From: Paramesorhizobium endophyticum
Lineage (GTDB): Bacteria; Pseudomonadota; Alphaproteobacteria; Rhizobiales; Rhizobiaceae
Assembly: GCF_014640615.1 (NCBI RefSeq)
Contig: NZ_BMHH01000006.1
Location: 182,281 to 246,280, forward strand
Direction: 5' to 3'
DNA: 64,000 nucleotides
Part shown: positions 49,789-58,348 of the stretch, piece after piece
Numbering within the stretch: position 1 is the stretch's first letter
Layout of the letters: every line of letters begins with the position of its first letter
Position numbers and translations under genes: made by a program
Notes under the pieces: model-generated
The model's database searches: none
Seen by the model: the letters and a program-made list of their open reading frames with translations, nothing else
What the model was told of the DNA's origin: nothing

Positions 49789-49797
49789 GAAAAATCG

Positions 49798-51351
49798 ATG
49801 CTGCGTATCCTGTTCTTTGTCCTCATCATCCTGGCGCTCGGCGGCAGCTTCGCATGGCTGGCGGACAGGCCGGGCGACCTGACCGTTACCTTCGCGGGAA
49901 TGCGCTACGAGATGACGCTGATGGTCGCGGCCTCGGCGCTCGTGGTGTTCGTCGCGGCGGCCATGCTTCTGTGGTGGCTCGTCAAAAGCATCATCCGCTC
50001 GCCCTATCTCCTGCAACGGCATTTCCGCGCCCGCAAGCGCGACCGGGGTTACCAGTCGCTCTCCACCGGGCTCATTGCAGCGGGGGCTGGCGATTCGGCA
50101 ACCGCGCGCCGCATGGCGACGCAGGCGCACCGGCTGCTCAATGTCGACCGTGAGCCGCTGATCCGGCTGCTCGAGGCGCAGAGCGCCATGCTGGAAGGGC
50201 GCGGTGACGAAGCGCGCGCGACATTCGAGGCGATGCTTGATGATCCCGAAACGCGACTTCTCGGCCTGCGCGGCCTTTATCTCGAAGCGCAGCGCACGGG
50301 CGAGCAGGAGGCGGCGCAGCATTATGCAGCGGAGGCCTCTAAGCTTGCGCCGCATGTGGAATGGGCGCGCAGCGCGGTGCTCGGAAGGCTCGGTGTCGAG
50401 GGCGATTGGGACGGCGCGCTCCAGCTTCTCGATGCGCGCAAGCCCGCCCGCGGAAAGGACAAGACGGCGGTCAAAACAGAGCGCGCGGCGCTGCTCACCG
50501 CCAAGGCGATGTCCATTTTCGATTCCAATCCGGCAGCAGCAAAGACGGTCGCACTCGAAGCGTACAAGCTCGCGCCCGACCTGATCCCTGCTGCCGTCAT
50601 TGCAGGGCGGGCGCTGTTCCGTCAGGGGGATTTGCGCAAGGGCGCGAAGATCTTGGAAGCGGCTTGGAAGAAAAGCCCGCATCCCGATATCGCCCAAGCC
50701 TATATCCATGCGCGCCCGGGCGATTCGACGCTCGACCGTTTGAAACGTGCGCGCCATCTCTTTTCGCTCAAGCCCAACAATCCGGAAGCGAGCATGGCGC
50801 TGGCCCATGCCGCGCTCGACGCCGGCAACTACAAGCTTGCGCGCGAGAATGCCGAGGCAGTGCTGCGCATGAGCCCGAGGGAGAGCGCCTATCTGCTGCT
50901 TGCCGATATCGAGGAAGCCGAGACCGGCGACCAGGGCCGCGTGCGGCAATGGCTGTCGCAAGCGGTGAAGGCGCCGCGCGATCCGGCATGGACGGCGGAT
51001 GGTTATGTCAGCGAACAATGGGCGCCGGTGTCTCCGCTTACGGGGCGGCTCAATGCGTTCGAATGGAAGGTGCCGGTCGAGCAGCTCACGCCGATGATCG
51101 AGGTTGCGCCGGAGGTGCGCGGCGAAGAGCCGGAAACGCCTGATGTGCCTGCCGTGATCGAGGAAAAGCCGGTGGCGCTGACTGTGCCAGACGAAACCCC
51201 GCCTCCGCCCGCAAAGCCCAAAATCGTCAGGCAAAAGCCCGCAAACGATACGCGCGATGACGAAGAGGTGAAGATGCTGGTCGTTGACGATCCCGGCGTG
51301 CTGCCCGAAGAGCAGACGCAGGACAAGCAGGCGCGCTACCGCCTGTTCTAG
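49798..51351 (+). CDS. hemY: HemY-like TPR membrane protein
   Basis: A 517-residue protein with two N-terminal helices (about 2-20 and 40-63) and the HemY_N region RSPYLLQRHFRARKRDRGYQSLSTGLIAAGAGD. TPR-like repeats follow (about 95-400), then a Pro/Glu-rich tail. It belongs to the COG3898 family encoded in proteobacterial haem operons; its biochemical role is unknown, and it is unrelated to the HemY oxidase of Gram-positives. It follows the mitofilin gene by 9 bp. Confidence 0.88.
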   Translation: MLRILFFVLIILALGGSFAWLADRPGDLTVTFAGMRYEMTLMVAASALVVFVAAAMLLWWLVKSIIRSPYLLQRHFRARKRDRGYQSLSTGLIAAGAGDSATARRMATQAHRLLNVDREPLIRLLEAQSAMLEGRGDEARATFEAMLDDPETRLLGLRGLYLEAQRTGEQEAAQHYAAEASKLAPHVEWARSAVLGRLGVEGDWDGALQLLDARKPARGKDKTAVKTERAALLTAKAMSIFDSNPAAAKTVALEAYKLAPDLIPAAVIAGRALFRQGDLRKGAKILEAAWKKSPHPDIAQAYIHARPGDSTLDRLKRARHLFSLKPNNPEASMALAHAALDAGNYKLARENAEAVLRMSPRESAYLLLADIEEAETGDQGRVRQWLSQAVKAPRDPAWTADGYVSEQWAPVSPLTGRLNAFEWKVPVEQLTPMIEVAPEVRGEEPETPDVPAVIEEKPVALTVPDETPPPPAKPKIVRQKPANDTRDDEEVKMLVVDDPGVLPEEQTQDKQARYRLF

Positions 51352-51369
51352 GCAGGTTTAACTTGACGA

Positions 51370-51411
51370 CATGATCTTATCCGAAAAGTCTGCAACTTTT
51401 CGGGATCATGC
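51370..51411 (+). repeat. Hairpin repeat H, copy 8 (terB-like leader)
   Basis: Standard arms, the first base changed. It ends 21 nt before the TerB-like start, in sense orientation. Confidence 0.9.
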
Positions 51412-51432
51412 GTAATCAATCTGGATGCAAAG

Positions 51433-51912
51433 ATGTTCGATCGTCTTCAGGCATTTTTGAAAGAACTTCCCTTCGGCGAGGGCAAGGGCGAGAAAACCTT
51501 CGGCAGGGACGATCCCCGGCTGGCGGTGGCCGCGCTTATGTTCCACATCATCGATGCCGATGGCGAGCGCCACGAGGATGAGCGCAAGCGCATCGCCGAA
51601 ACGCTTGCCGACGCCTACCAGCTCGACGAGGGCGAATTGAAGGCGCTCCTGCAGCAGGCGGAGGCGGCGGATCAGGAGGCAATCGATCTCTACAGCTTCA
51701 CCAGCGTCATCAAGCGCCATCTCGGCGAGCAGGAGCGGATCCATTTCATCGAGCTGATGTGGGAAATCGCCTATGCTGATGGCGAGGCGGGCGAGATGGA
51801 GGACAATGTCATCTGGCGCGTGGCAGAACTCATCGGCGTCTCCTCCCGTGACCGCGTGACGCTGAAGCATATCGTGGCGGAGCGGGTCGGGGGAGATAAG
51901 GCGAAGGCTTGA
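51433..51912 (+). CDS. TerB-like (COG4103) protein
   Basis: A 159-residue all-helical acidic protein of the TerB/DjlA-N fold. Two Asp-rich segments, AALMFHIIDADGERHEDERKRIAETLA (about 33-59) and LMWEIAYADGEAGEMEDNVIWRVAELIGVSSRDR (about 109-142), are the family's repeated metal-binding-like motif (DADGxxxxxE and YADGEAGxxE). Homologues occur as tellurite-resistance annotations and co-chaperone N-termini. No ter operon is nearby, so a tellurite role is not implied. The ribosome site is weak. Confidence 0.83.
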   Translation: MFDRLQAFLKELPFGEGKGEKTFGRDDPRLAVAALMFHIIDADGERHEDERKRIAETLADAYQLDEGELKALLQQAEAADQEAIDLYSFTSVIKRHLGEQERIHFIELMWEIAYADGEAGEMEDNVIWRVAELIGVSSRDRVTLKHIVAERVGGDKAKA

Positions 51913-51959
51913 AGAGGCCGGGAGTATTTTCCTCTTTGGTGGAAACGGCGATATCCGAT

Positions 51960-52125
51960 TTTCCTGGAGCCCTTCACCCTCGTGGTTCGAGGCTCCCTCC
52001 CCCTTCGACAAGCTCAGGGTCCGGTCGCACCTCACCATGAGGGTGAAGGGGCGTCGGCGCTCCCGTAGCCCTCATCCTGAGGTGCTCGTGGAGCGTAGCG
52101 GAACGAGCCTCGAAGGACGAGGGCA
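51960..52125. repeat. Repeat S: two CCCTCATCC-type palindromes
   Basis: A first palindrome CCCTTCACCCTCG...GAGGGTGAAGGG and a second CCCTCATCCTGAGG...CCTCGAAGGACGAGGG, the latter containing TGGAGCGTAGCGGAACGAG. This wording is common in intergenic regions of the order. It fills the gap between the TerB-like gene and aqpZ. Confidence 0.75.
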
Positions 52126-52146
52126 CTTGGCGGTTCCCCCAAACAA

Positions 52147-52172
52147 AAAGACCGGCCTTTCAGCCGGTCTTT
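52147..52172 (-). terminator. Intrinsic terminator after aqpZ
   Basis: AAAGACCGGC and its complement with a 6-nt loop. On the minus strand it is followed by a T-run, fitting the end of aqpZ. Confidence 0.85.
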
Positions 52173-52190
52173 GTCGTTCATGATATCGGC

Positions 52191-52874
52191 TCAGTCTTTG
52201 CCGATCAGCGCCTTCCAGAAAATGGCGCCAATGGCTGCGCCGATGAGCGGCGCGACCCAGAATACCCAGAGCTGGCTCAGCGCCGCCGTTTCGGCGAAGA
52301 GGGCCGTGGCGGTGGAGCGGGCGGGGTTGACTGAGGTGTTGGTGACCGGGATCGAGATCAGATGGATCAGCGTCAGGCAGAGGCCGATAGCGAGGCCTGC
52401 GAAGCCTGCCGGAGCAGTCGAAGACGTCGAGCCGAGGATGACGATCAGGAAGAAGGCCGTCAGCACGATCTCGATGAGCAGGGCCGCGGTCAGGCTGTAG
52501 CCGCCGGGCGAAAGCTCGCCGAAGCCGTTGGAGGCGAATCCACCGGGCATATAGCCGGCCCGGCCGGAAGCGATGAGGTAGAGGATGGCCGCCGCCGCGA
52601 TGCCGCCCAGAACCTGCGCGATCCAGTAGGGGATCAGTTCCTTCCAGTCGAAGCGGCCTGCGACTGCGAGGCCGAGCGAAACGGCGGGATTGAAGTGTCC
52701 GCCGGAAATGCCGCCGACCGCGTAGGCCATTGTCACCACGGTCAGGCCGAAGGCGAGCGCGACGCCCAGAAAGCCGATACCCAGATCAGGAAATGCCGCG
52801 GCAAGAACTGCGCTGCCGCAACCGCCGAAGACAAGCCAGAATGTGCCGAAAAACTCGGCAGCCAATTTGTTCAT
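52191..52874 (-). CDS. aqpZ: Aquaporin Z
   Basis: A 227-residue six-helix channel. The two NPA boxes are [17 protein letters not shown] (about 58-74) and [15 protein letters not shown] (about 178-192), with Arg after the second box forming the selectivity filter. The start [26 protein letters not shown] is AqpZ-type. It carries water across the inner membrane in osmotic adjustment. It is monocistronic on the minus strand with its own terminator. Confidence 0.95.
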   Translation of the reverse strand: MNKLAAEFFGTFWLVFGGCGSAVLAAAFPDLGIGFLGVALAFGLTVVTMAYAVGGISGGHFNPAVSLGLAVAGRFDWKELIPYWIAQVLGGIAAAAILYLIASGRAGYMPGGFASNGFGELSPGGYSLTAALLIEIVLTAFFLIVILGSTSSTAPAGFAGLAIGLCLTLIHLISIPVTNTSVNPARSTATALFAETAALSQLWVFWVAPLIGAAIGAIFWKALIGKD

Positions 52875-53070
52875 AGTGAGTTTCCCCCAAACGACGCATG
52901 GAATCAGGATGATTAACCATATTCCCGGTCGCCACCGGCAGCAACAAGCGATTGATCCACGTCAAATCCTTGGGATTCACTTAGTGTTTCGACGGGAAAC
53001 AGGACAATCGACGTGAAATCGCGCACCTGATATGCCATAGTAAAAAATACGTTAATTTCCGGAGGACGTT

Positions 53071-53349
53071 ATGGCGGAAATGTCGGCTGGTCACGCGCAT
53101 ATGCGAAAACTCATGGGGGTCACGGCGCTCCCTCTGCTGCTCGGGCTCGCGGGGTGCACCACTTCGGCCACCGCATGGTCGGAAAAATTCACCGTCGAGA
53201 AGGTCGAGCTGCCAAAGGAGTGCGCCGGATGGCAGAAGATCGAGCTGAAGCAGCGCACCATGCTTGCGCTGATGCGGCTCGATCCGCGTCTCATCGTGGA
53301 TATCGATTCCCACAATCTCAAGGGCAGGAATCTCGGCTGCTGGCAGTAA
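53071..53349 (+). CDS. Small lipoprotein of unknown function
   Basis: A 92-residue precursor with signal peptide and lipobox LAGC (Cys29). The mature part of about 64 residues carries FTVEKVELPKECAGWQKIELKQRTMLALMRLDPRLIVDIDSHNLKGRNLGCW, with two further cysteines that may bond. GGAGG before ATG 53071 is strong; a start at the later Met11 (MRKLMGV) would give a more usual signal length. The fold is not recognised. It is followed at 26 bp by a methyltransferase gene. Confidence 0.75.
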   Translation: MAEMSAGHAHMRKLMGVTALPLLLGLAGCTTSATAWSEKFTVEKVELPKECAGWQKIELKQRTMLALMRLDPRLIVDIDSHNLKGRNLGCWQ

Positions 53350-53375
53350 TTCCGTTTTAGCAGGGGCGCGGTTCC

Positions 53376-54125
53376 ATGCATCTCGACATCATCGAATTGC
53401 GCTCCTTCTATGCGTCCCATCTGGGGCATTTGGCCGAACGCTCGATCAATGCGGCGCTGTTGCCGCTCTGGGCCACGCTGCCGCAGGAGCGGCTGGTGGG
53501 CCTTGGCTATGCGCTGCCCTATCTTGACCAATTGAGCGCCGATACGGAGCGGACTTTCGCCTTCATGCCGGCGGGGCAGGGGGCGACCAGCTGGCCTTCG
53601 GCCGACCGGTGTACGACCGCCCTGGTCTTCGACGAGGAACTTCCGCTGCCCGATTCATCCGTCGACCGCATCCTGCTCGTTCACGCGCTGGAGCACTCGG
53701 AAAATCCGAGCGAGACGCTGAAGGAGATGTGGCGGGTGCTCGCGCCCAACGGGCGGCTGGTGGTCGTGGTGCCCAATCGCCGCGGCGTCTGGGCGCGGTT
53801 CGAGCATACGCCCTTCGGCAGCGGGAGGCCCTATAGCCGGGGCCAGCTTATCCGGGTACTGCGCGAGGCCAATTTTACCGCCGGCGCGGTGGCAAGTGCC
53901 CTTCATTTCCCGCCCGTGACGCCGCGCTGGATGCAGGGGCCGTCGAAGCTCATGGAACGGGTCGGGAGCAGGCTGTGGCCGATTTTCGGCGGCGTGCTGA
54001 TCATCGAGGCCTATAAGAGGCTCTACCAAGGGTTGCCGGTATCGCAGCGCTCGTCGCGCCGCGTTTTCGTGCCTGTTCTGGCGCCGCAGGGCTCTGCCAT
54101 GCAGCGCAAGCGCGAGGGCAAATAG
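53376..54125 (+). CDS. Class I SAM-dependent methyltransferase
   Basis: A 249-residue Methyltransf_11-type protein. Motif I is degenerate (GLGYALPYLDQL, about 47-58). ELPLPDSSVDRILLVHALEHSENPSETLKEMWRVLAPNGRLVVVVPNR (about 90-137) is the clear motif-IV/post region, and a C-terminal helical part with PFGSGRPYSRGQLIRVLREANF follows. The substrate is unknown. It is probably co-transcribed with the preceding lipoprotein gene. Confidence 0.85.
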   Translation: MHLDIIELRSFYASHLGHLAERSINAALLPLWATLPQERLVGLGYALPYLDQLSADTERTFAFMPAGQGATSWPSADRCTTALVFDEELPLPDSSVDRILLVHALEHSENPSETLKEMWRVLAPNGRLVVVVPNRRGVWARFEHTPFGSGRPYSRGQLIRVLREANFTAGAVASALHFPPVTPRWMQGPSKLMERVGSRLWPIFGGVLIIEAYKRLYQGLPVSQRSSRRVFVPVLAPQGSAMQRKREGK

Positions 54126-54239
54126 TTTTTTAACCAACGTGGTGTTGACTTAGAAATATGCAACTTTTTGGTTTATTGAGGGTCTTTTTACAGCGGCTCG
54201 CGGCGCTTATATGAGACTCCTGAACAACGGGAGGACCCC

Positions 54240-54506
54240 ATGGTTGATGTAACGATCTATACCCGTCAGGGATGCCCATATTGCACGGCGGCCAAACGGC
54301 TGCTCGACGGGAAGGGCGTGACCTATACCGAGCATGATGCGACGGTGAATCCAGATTTCCGGCAGAAGATGATAAGCCGGTCCGGACGGATGACATTCCC
54401 GCAGATCTTTATCGGCAACATCCATGTCGGCGGCAGCGACGATCTTCATGCGCTGGAGCGCGAGGGCCGGCTCGACGGGCTGCTCGAAACAGGGGAACTG
54501 GTTTAA
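54240..54506 (+). CDS. grxC: Glutaredoxin 3
   Basis: An 88-residue dithiol glutaredoxin with active site GCPYC (Cys12, Cys15), the cis-Pro loop GRMTFPQIFIGNIHVGGSDDLHALEREGRL and normal length. It reduces disulphides with glutathione. GGGAGG precedes the ATG. The nitrilase-family gene starts 4 bp later and DUF1178 overlaps that gene's end, so the three form one operon; the AT-rich 115 bp upstream should hold its promoter. Confidence 0.95.
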   Translation: MVDVTIYTRQGCPYCTAAKRLLDGKGVTYTEHDATVNPDFRQKMISRSGRMTFPQIFIGNIHVGGSDDLHALEREGRLDGLLETGELV

Positions 54507-54510
54507 GACG

Positions 54511-55353
54511 ATGAGCACATTTCGCGCCGCCGCCATCCAGATGCGTTCGGGCACTGACCCGCAAGCCAATGCCACGATGCTGGAGCGTCTCGTCGCCGCG
54601 GCGGCGGGGCAGGGCGCCTTGTATGTGCAGTCGCCGGAGATGACGGGCGCGCTGCAGCGCAACCGCGAGGCGCTCAATGCCATCTTGCGCGACGAGGAGA
54701 ACGATCCGATCGTGGCGGCGGCATCGCGGCTGGCAAAGCAGCATGGCATCCATCTGCATATCGGCTCGACCGCAATCAAGCTTCCGGACGGCAAGATCGC
54801 CAACCGCGCCTTCCTGTTCGGACCTGATGGCGGGAAGATCGCCTCTTATGATAAGGTGCATATGTTCGACGTCGATCTCGACAATGGCGAGAGCTGGCGC
54901 GAATCGGCGACCTATGCGCCGGGTTCCGACACGGTGCTGGCCGATTTGCCGTTCGGGCGGATGGGTTTTGCGATCTGCTATGATATCCGGTTCCCGCAGC
55001 TCTTCCGCGCGCAGGCGGAGGCGGGGGCGTCGGTCCTCACCGCGCCGGCAGCCTTCACCCGGCAGACGGGCGAGGCGCATTGGCATGTGCTGCAGCGCGC
55101 CCGTTCCATCGAGAACGGCGCTTTCGTCATCTCCGCCGCGCAGGGCGGGCGGCATGAGGACGGGCGCGAGACCTATGGCCATTCAATCATCGTTTCGCCC
55201 TGGGGCAAGATTCTCGCCGAGGCGGACCATGACGAGCCGACAGTGATTATCGCCGACATCGACACGGTGGAGAGCGCGGCGGCGCGGCGGCAGGTGCCGA
55301 ATCTCAAGAATGCGCGCCCGTTCGGCGTCCGTATCGCGGAGGCGGCGTCATGA
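54511..55353 (+). CDS. Nit1/Nit2-type carbon-nitrogen hydrolase
   Basis: A 280-residue nitrilase-superfamily amidase with the triad Glu43 (QSPEMTG), Lys115 (SYDKVHMFD) and Cys156 (FAICYDIRFPQLFR). The closest family type is Nit1/Nit2, which removes deaminated glutathione or omega-amides; linkage to grxC fits a glutathione-repair role (inference). Start ATG 54511 gives MSTFRAAAIQM; the longer frame overlaps grxC. Confidence 0.9.
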   Translation: MSTFRAAAIQMRSGTDPQANATMLERLVAAAAGQGALYVQSPEMTGALQRNREALNAILRDEENDPIVAAASRLAKQHGIHLHIGSTAIKLPDGKIANRAFLFGPDGGKIASYDKVHMFDVDLDNGESWRESATYAPGSDTVLADLPFGRMGFAICYDIRFPQLFRAQAEAGASVLTAPAAFTRQTGEAHWHVLQRARSIENGAFVISAAQGGRHEDGRETYGHSIIVSPWGKILAEADHDEPTVIIADIDTVESAAARRQVPNLKNARPFGVRIAEAAS

Positions 55354-55775
55354 TACGCTTCAGCCTGCATTGCGATCGCGAGCACGAATTCGAGGGCTGG
55401 TTCCGCAACAATGAGGACTTCGAGCGCCAGGCCGCACGCGGGCTTGTGGAATGCCCGGCCTGCGGCTCGTCGCGTGTCGAAAAGGCGCTGATGACGCCCT
55501 CGGTTTCCACCTCGCGCAAGAAGGAGAAGATTGCGCTCGCCACCAGCGAGGCGCAGAGCGCGCTCATCGAGCAGATGCGCGAACTGAGCCGCAAGCTGCG
55601 CGAGAACGCGGACTATGTCGGCGACAATTTCGCCGAAGAGGCGCGCAAGATCCATTTCGGCGAAGCCGATCCGCGCGGCATTTATGGCGAGGCCTCTCGC
55701 GAGGAAGTGACCGCGCTTGTCGAAGAGGGCGTGGAGATCATGCCTTTGCCGGTGTTCCCGGAAGACAGGAATTAA
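55350..55775 (+). CDS. DUF1178 protein
   Basis: A 141-residue DUF1178 protein. The N-terminus MIRFSLHCDREHEFEGWF and VECPACGSSRVEKALMTPSV (about 34-53) provide Cys8 and the CPAC pair for a zinc-ribbon-like site. A charged helical middle and the conserved end FGEADPRGIYGEASREEVTALVEEGVEIMPLP follow. The function is unknown. The start overlaps the nitrilase gene's stop by ATGA. It is convergent with ubiG, 3 bp apart. Confidence 0.9.
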   Translation: MIRFSLHCDREHEFEGWFRNNEDFERQAARGLVECPACGSSRVEKALMTPSVSTSRKKEKIALATSEAQSALIEQMRELSRKLRENADYVGDNFAEEARKIHFGEADPRGIYGEASREEVTALVEEGVEIMPLPVFPEDRN

Positions 55776-55778
55776 AGG

Positions 55779-56522
55779 TTACCCCTTCCGCGCCAGCACC
55801 ATGTAATTCACGTCCATATCCCGCGAGCGGTTCCAGCTGTCGGCGAGGGGGTTGTAGGTGACGCCCTGGCGGTCGATGATGGTGAGCCCGGCTGCGTTCA
55901 GCGCCTTCTCCAGTTCTTCCGGGCGGACCAGTTTTTCATATTGGTGCGTGCCGCGCGGCAGCCAGCGCAGGACATATTCCGCGCCGATGATGGCGAGGCC
56001 GAGCGCCTTCAGCGTGCGGTTGATGGTGGCGACGAACATCAGGCCGCCGGGCTTCACCATCTGGCCGCAGGCGGAGAGGAATAGGTCGACATCGGCGACA
56101 TGCTCGACCACTTCCATGTTGAGCACCACGTCGAATTTTTCGCCGGCCTCGGCGAGGGCTTCCGCCGTAGTGGCGCGGTAGTCGATGGCGAGGCCCGTTT
56201 CGGCGGCGTGGATTTTGGCGACTTCGATGTTTGTTTCGGACGCATCGGCGCCGATGACGGTTGCGCCCAGCTTGGCCATCGGCTCGCAGAGGAGACCGCC
56301 GCCGCAGCCGATGTCGAGGAGGCGCAGGCCTTCCAGCGGGCGGGGGCTAAGCGGATCGCGCCCGAAGGCGGCGCAGATTTCTTCCTTGATATAGGCGAGG
56401 CGCGTGGGATTGAATTTATGCAGCGGGCGGAACTTGCCTTGCGGATTCCACCATTCGGCGGCGATGCGCGAAAAGCGCTCGACTTCAGCGGAATCGATGG
56501 TGGTGCGGGCGGTCTCAGCCAT
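55779..56522 (-). CDS. ubiG: Ubiquinone biosynthesis O-methyltransferase
   Basis: A 247-residue SAM methyltransferase for both O-methylations of ubiquinone synthesis. It has [22 protein letters not shown] (about 24-45), motif [29 protein letters not shown], and [27 protein letters not shown]. Start [21 protein letters not shown] (56522) with AAGGAA upstream is preferred; the 50 extra upstream codons run toward the lysC promoter. It is divergent from lysC. Confidence 0.95.
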   Translation of the reverse strand: MAETARTTIDSAEVERFSRIAAEWWNPQGKFRPLHKFNPTRLAYIKEEICAAFGRDPLSPRPLEGLRLLDIGCGGGLLCEPMAKLGATVIGADASETNIEVAKIHAAETGLAIDYRATTAEALAEAGEKFDVVLNMEVVEHVADVDLFLSACGQMVKPGGLMFVATINRTLKALGLAIIGAEYVLRWLPRGTHQYEKLVRPEELEKALNAAGLTIIDRQGVTYNPLADSWNRSRDMDVNYMVLARKG

Positions 56523-56668
56523 GGCGGGTTCCTTCCTGATGAATTTTGAGTCCACCCTCAAAGGGGCAAAGTCAAGGTCTGCTTGCGGTTCGTTCGTAAT
56601 TTGGTTATGTGGGCGCGTTTTCCTTGCCGGGTATTCCGACAGAGAACGTCGATCATATTGGTTTCGCC

Positions 56669-56711
56669 GCATGATCTTATCCGAAAAGTCTGCAACTTTT
56701 CGGGATCATGC
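56669..56711 (+). repeat. Hairpin repeat H, copy 9 (lysC leader)
   Basis: Identical to copy 1 through the arms and loop. It ends 26 nt before lysC, in sense orientation, followed by AGGGG. Confidence 0.92.
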
Positions 56712-56737
56712 TCTAGCCTCAGGGGACAGTTTCTCAA

Positions 56738-57991
56738 ATGGCGCGCATCGTGATGAAATTCGGCGGCACTTCGGTGGCCGATATAGACCGCATCCGGAAT
56801 GTGGCGCGCCATGTCAAACGCGAGGTCGATGCCGGTCACGAGGTCGCGGTGGTCGTCTCCGCGATGGCTGGAAAAACCAATGAACTCGTGGCCTGGACCC
56901 GCGCGGCATCGCCGATGCATGACGCGCGCGAATATGATGCAGTGGTGGCCTCGGGCGAGCAGGTGACGGCGGGGCTTCTTGCCATCGTGCTGCAGTCGAT
57001 GGGCGTCCATGCCCGCTCCTGGCAGGGCTGGCAGATTCCGATCCGCACCGACAATGCGCATGGCGCGGCCCGCATCGCCGACATCGACGGGTCTTTCCTC
57101 ATCAAGCGCTTCGGCGAGGGGCAGGTGGCTGTTATTGCCGGCTTCCAGGGGTTGGGGCCGGACAACCGTATTGCGACGCTCGGGCGCGGCGGTTCCGACA
57201 CCAGCGCGGTCGCAATCGCCGCGGCTGTCAAGGCGGATCGCTGCGACATCTACACGGATGTGGACGGCGTCTATACGACGGACCCACGCGTGGAGCCGAA
57301 GGCGCGCCGCCTCAGCAAGATCTCCTTCGAGGAGATGCTGGAAATGGCTTCGCTGGGCGCCAAGGTCTTGCAGGTTCGCTCGGTCGAGCTTGCCATGGTA
57401 CACAAGGTGCGCACCTTCGTGCGCTCCAGCTTCGAGGACCCCGATGCGCCGGGCATGGGTGATCCGATCAATCCGCCCGGAACGCTCATTTGCGACGAGG
57501 AGGAAATCGTGGAACAGCAGGTCGTCACCGGTATCGCCTATGCCAAGGACGAAGCGCAAATCTCATTGCGCCGTGTCGCCGACAGGCCGGGCGTATCTGC
57601 CGCGATTTTCGGCCCGCTCGCCGAGACGCACATCAATGTCGATATGATCGTGCAGAACGTCTCGGAGGACGGCTCGAAGACGGACATGACTTTCACAGTG
57701 CCGACCGGCGATCTCGACAAGGCCGTGGCGGTTCTGGAGAAGGCCAAGGCGGAAGTCGGCTTCGACGCCATCCAGTCGGAGGCGGGGCTGGTCAAGGTCT
57801 CGATCATCGGCATCGGCATGCGCAGCCATGCGGGCGTCGCCGCGACGGCCTTCAAGGCGCTGGCCGAGAAGGGGATCAACATCCGGGCAATAACCACTTC
57901 GGAAATCAAGATTTCGATTTTGATCGATGGGCCGTACGCGGAGCTGGCGGTGCGGACGCTGCACTCGGTTTATGGGTTGGATAAGTCGTAA
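56738..57991 (+). CDS. lysC: Aspartokinase
   Basis: A 417-residue enzyme phosphorylating aspartate, the first step to lysine, threonine, methionine and diaminopimelate. The kinase domain starts IVMKFGGTSVADIDRI (Lys7), with GRGGSDTSAVAIAAAVKADRCDIYTDVDGVYTTDPR (about 150-186). Two ACT domains in the C-terminal third (SLRRVADRPGVSAAIFGPLAETHINVDMIVQN and VKVSIIGIGMRSHAGVAATAFKALAEKGINI) bind amino-acid effectors. No lysine riboswitch is visible in the leader; repeat H occupies it. Confidence 0.97.
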   Translation: MARIVMKFGGTSVADIDRIRNVARHVKREVDAGHEVAVVVSAMAGKTNELVAWTRAASPMHDAREYDAVVASGEQVTAGLLAIVLQSMGVHARSWQGWQIPIRTDNAHGAARIADIDGSFLIKRFGEGQVAVIAGFQGLGPDNRIATLGRGGSDTSAVAIAAAVKADRCDIYTDVDGVYTTDPRVEPKARRLSKISFEEMLEMASLGAKVLQVRSVELAMVHKVRTFVRSSFEDPDAPGMGDPINPPGTLICDEEEIVEQQVVTGIAYAKDEAQISLRRVADRPGVSAAIFGPLAETHINVDMIVQNVSEDGSKTDMTFTVPTGDLDKAVAVLEKAKAEVGFDAIQSEAGLVKVSIIGIGMRSHAGVAATAFKALAEKGINIRAITTSEIKISILIDGPYAELAVRTLHSVYGLDKS

Positions 57992-58348
57992 AAAGGCGCT
58001 CAGCGCCTTCCCTCCCCCTTGCGGGGAGGGTGGCCCGAAGGGTCGGGTGGGGGTGGTGACGTTTACGCCATTGTCTCCAGCAAAAGCGCAAACGTCACCA
58101 CCCCCATCCGCCCGCTAACGCGGGCACCTTCCCCGCAAGGGGGAAGGAGAGTGCGAACCTCTACCGGCAGCGCAGGGGGAGCGGCTTAGAGCGCAGATGC
58201 TTCCGTTTCAACGCCACCCACAAATTGCTCTGGACGCGCGCGTCAAAAATGCTCACAAAGAACACGCCGGAACTCGTCCGGTTGTATAGTCGCGAATCGT
58301 CGGGTCCCGGTTGCGGGGCCGGCAGGATGAAGGAGCAAACGACCGTCC
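57992..58348. other. lysC-ptsP intergenic region
   Basis: A 357-bp gap: mosaic repeat M copy 4 in the first half, then about 200 bp of unique sequence that should hold the ptsP promoter. No gene was seen. Confidence 0.55.
58007..58148. repeat. Mosaic repeat M, copy 4 (B-arm left, A-arm right)
   Basis: CCCTCCCCCTTGCGGGGAGGG and GGCCCGAAGGGTCGGG (B), core GTGGTGACGTTTACGCC, inverted core GCGCAAACGTCACCACC, then CGCCCGCTAACGCGGGC and CCTTCCCCGCAAGGGGGAAGG (A). Confidence 0.85.

Noticed and set aside
51433..51912. Tellurite resistance operon
   Set aside because: Only an isolated TerB-like gene is present; no terZ, terC, terD or terE homologue is nearby.
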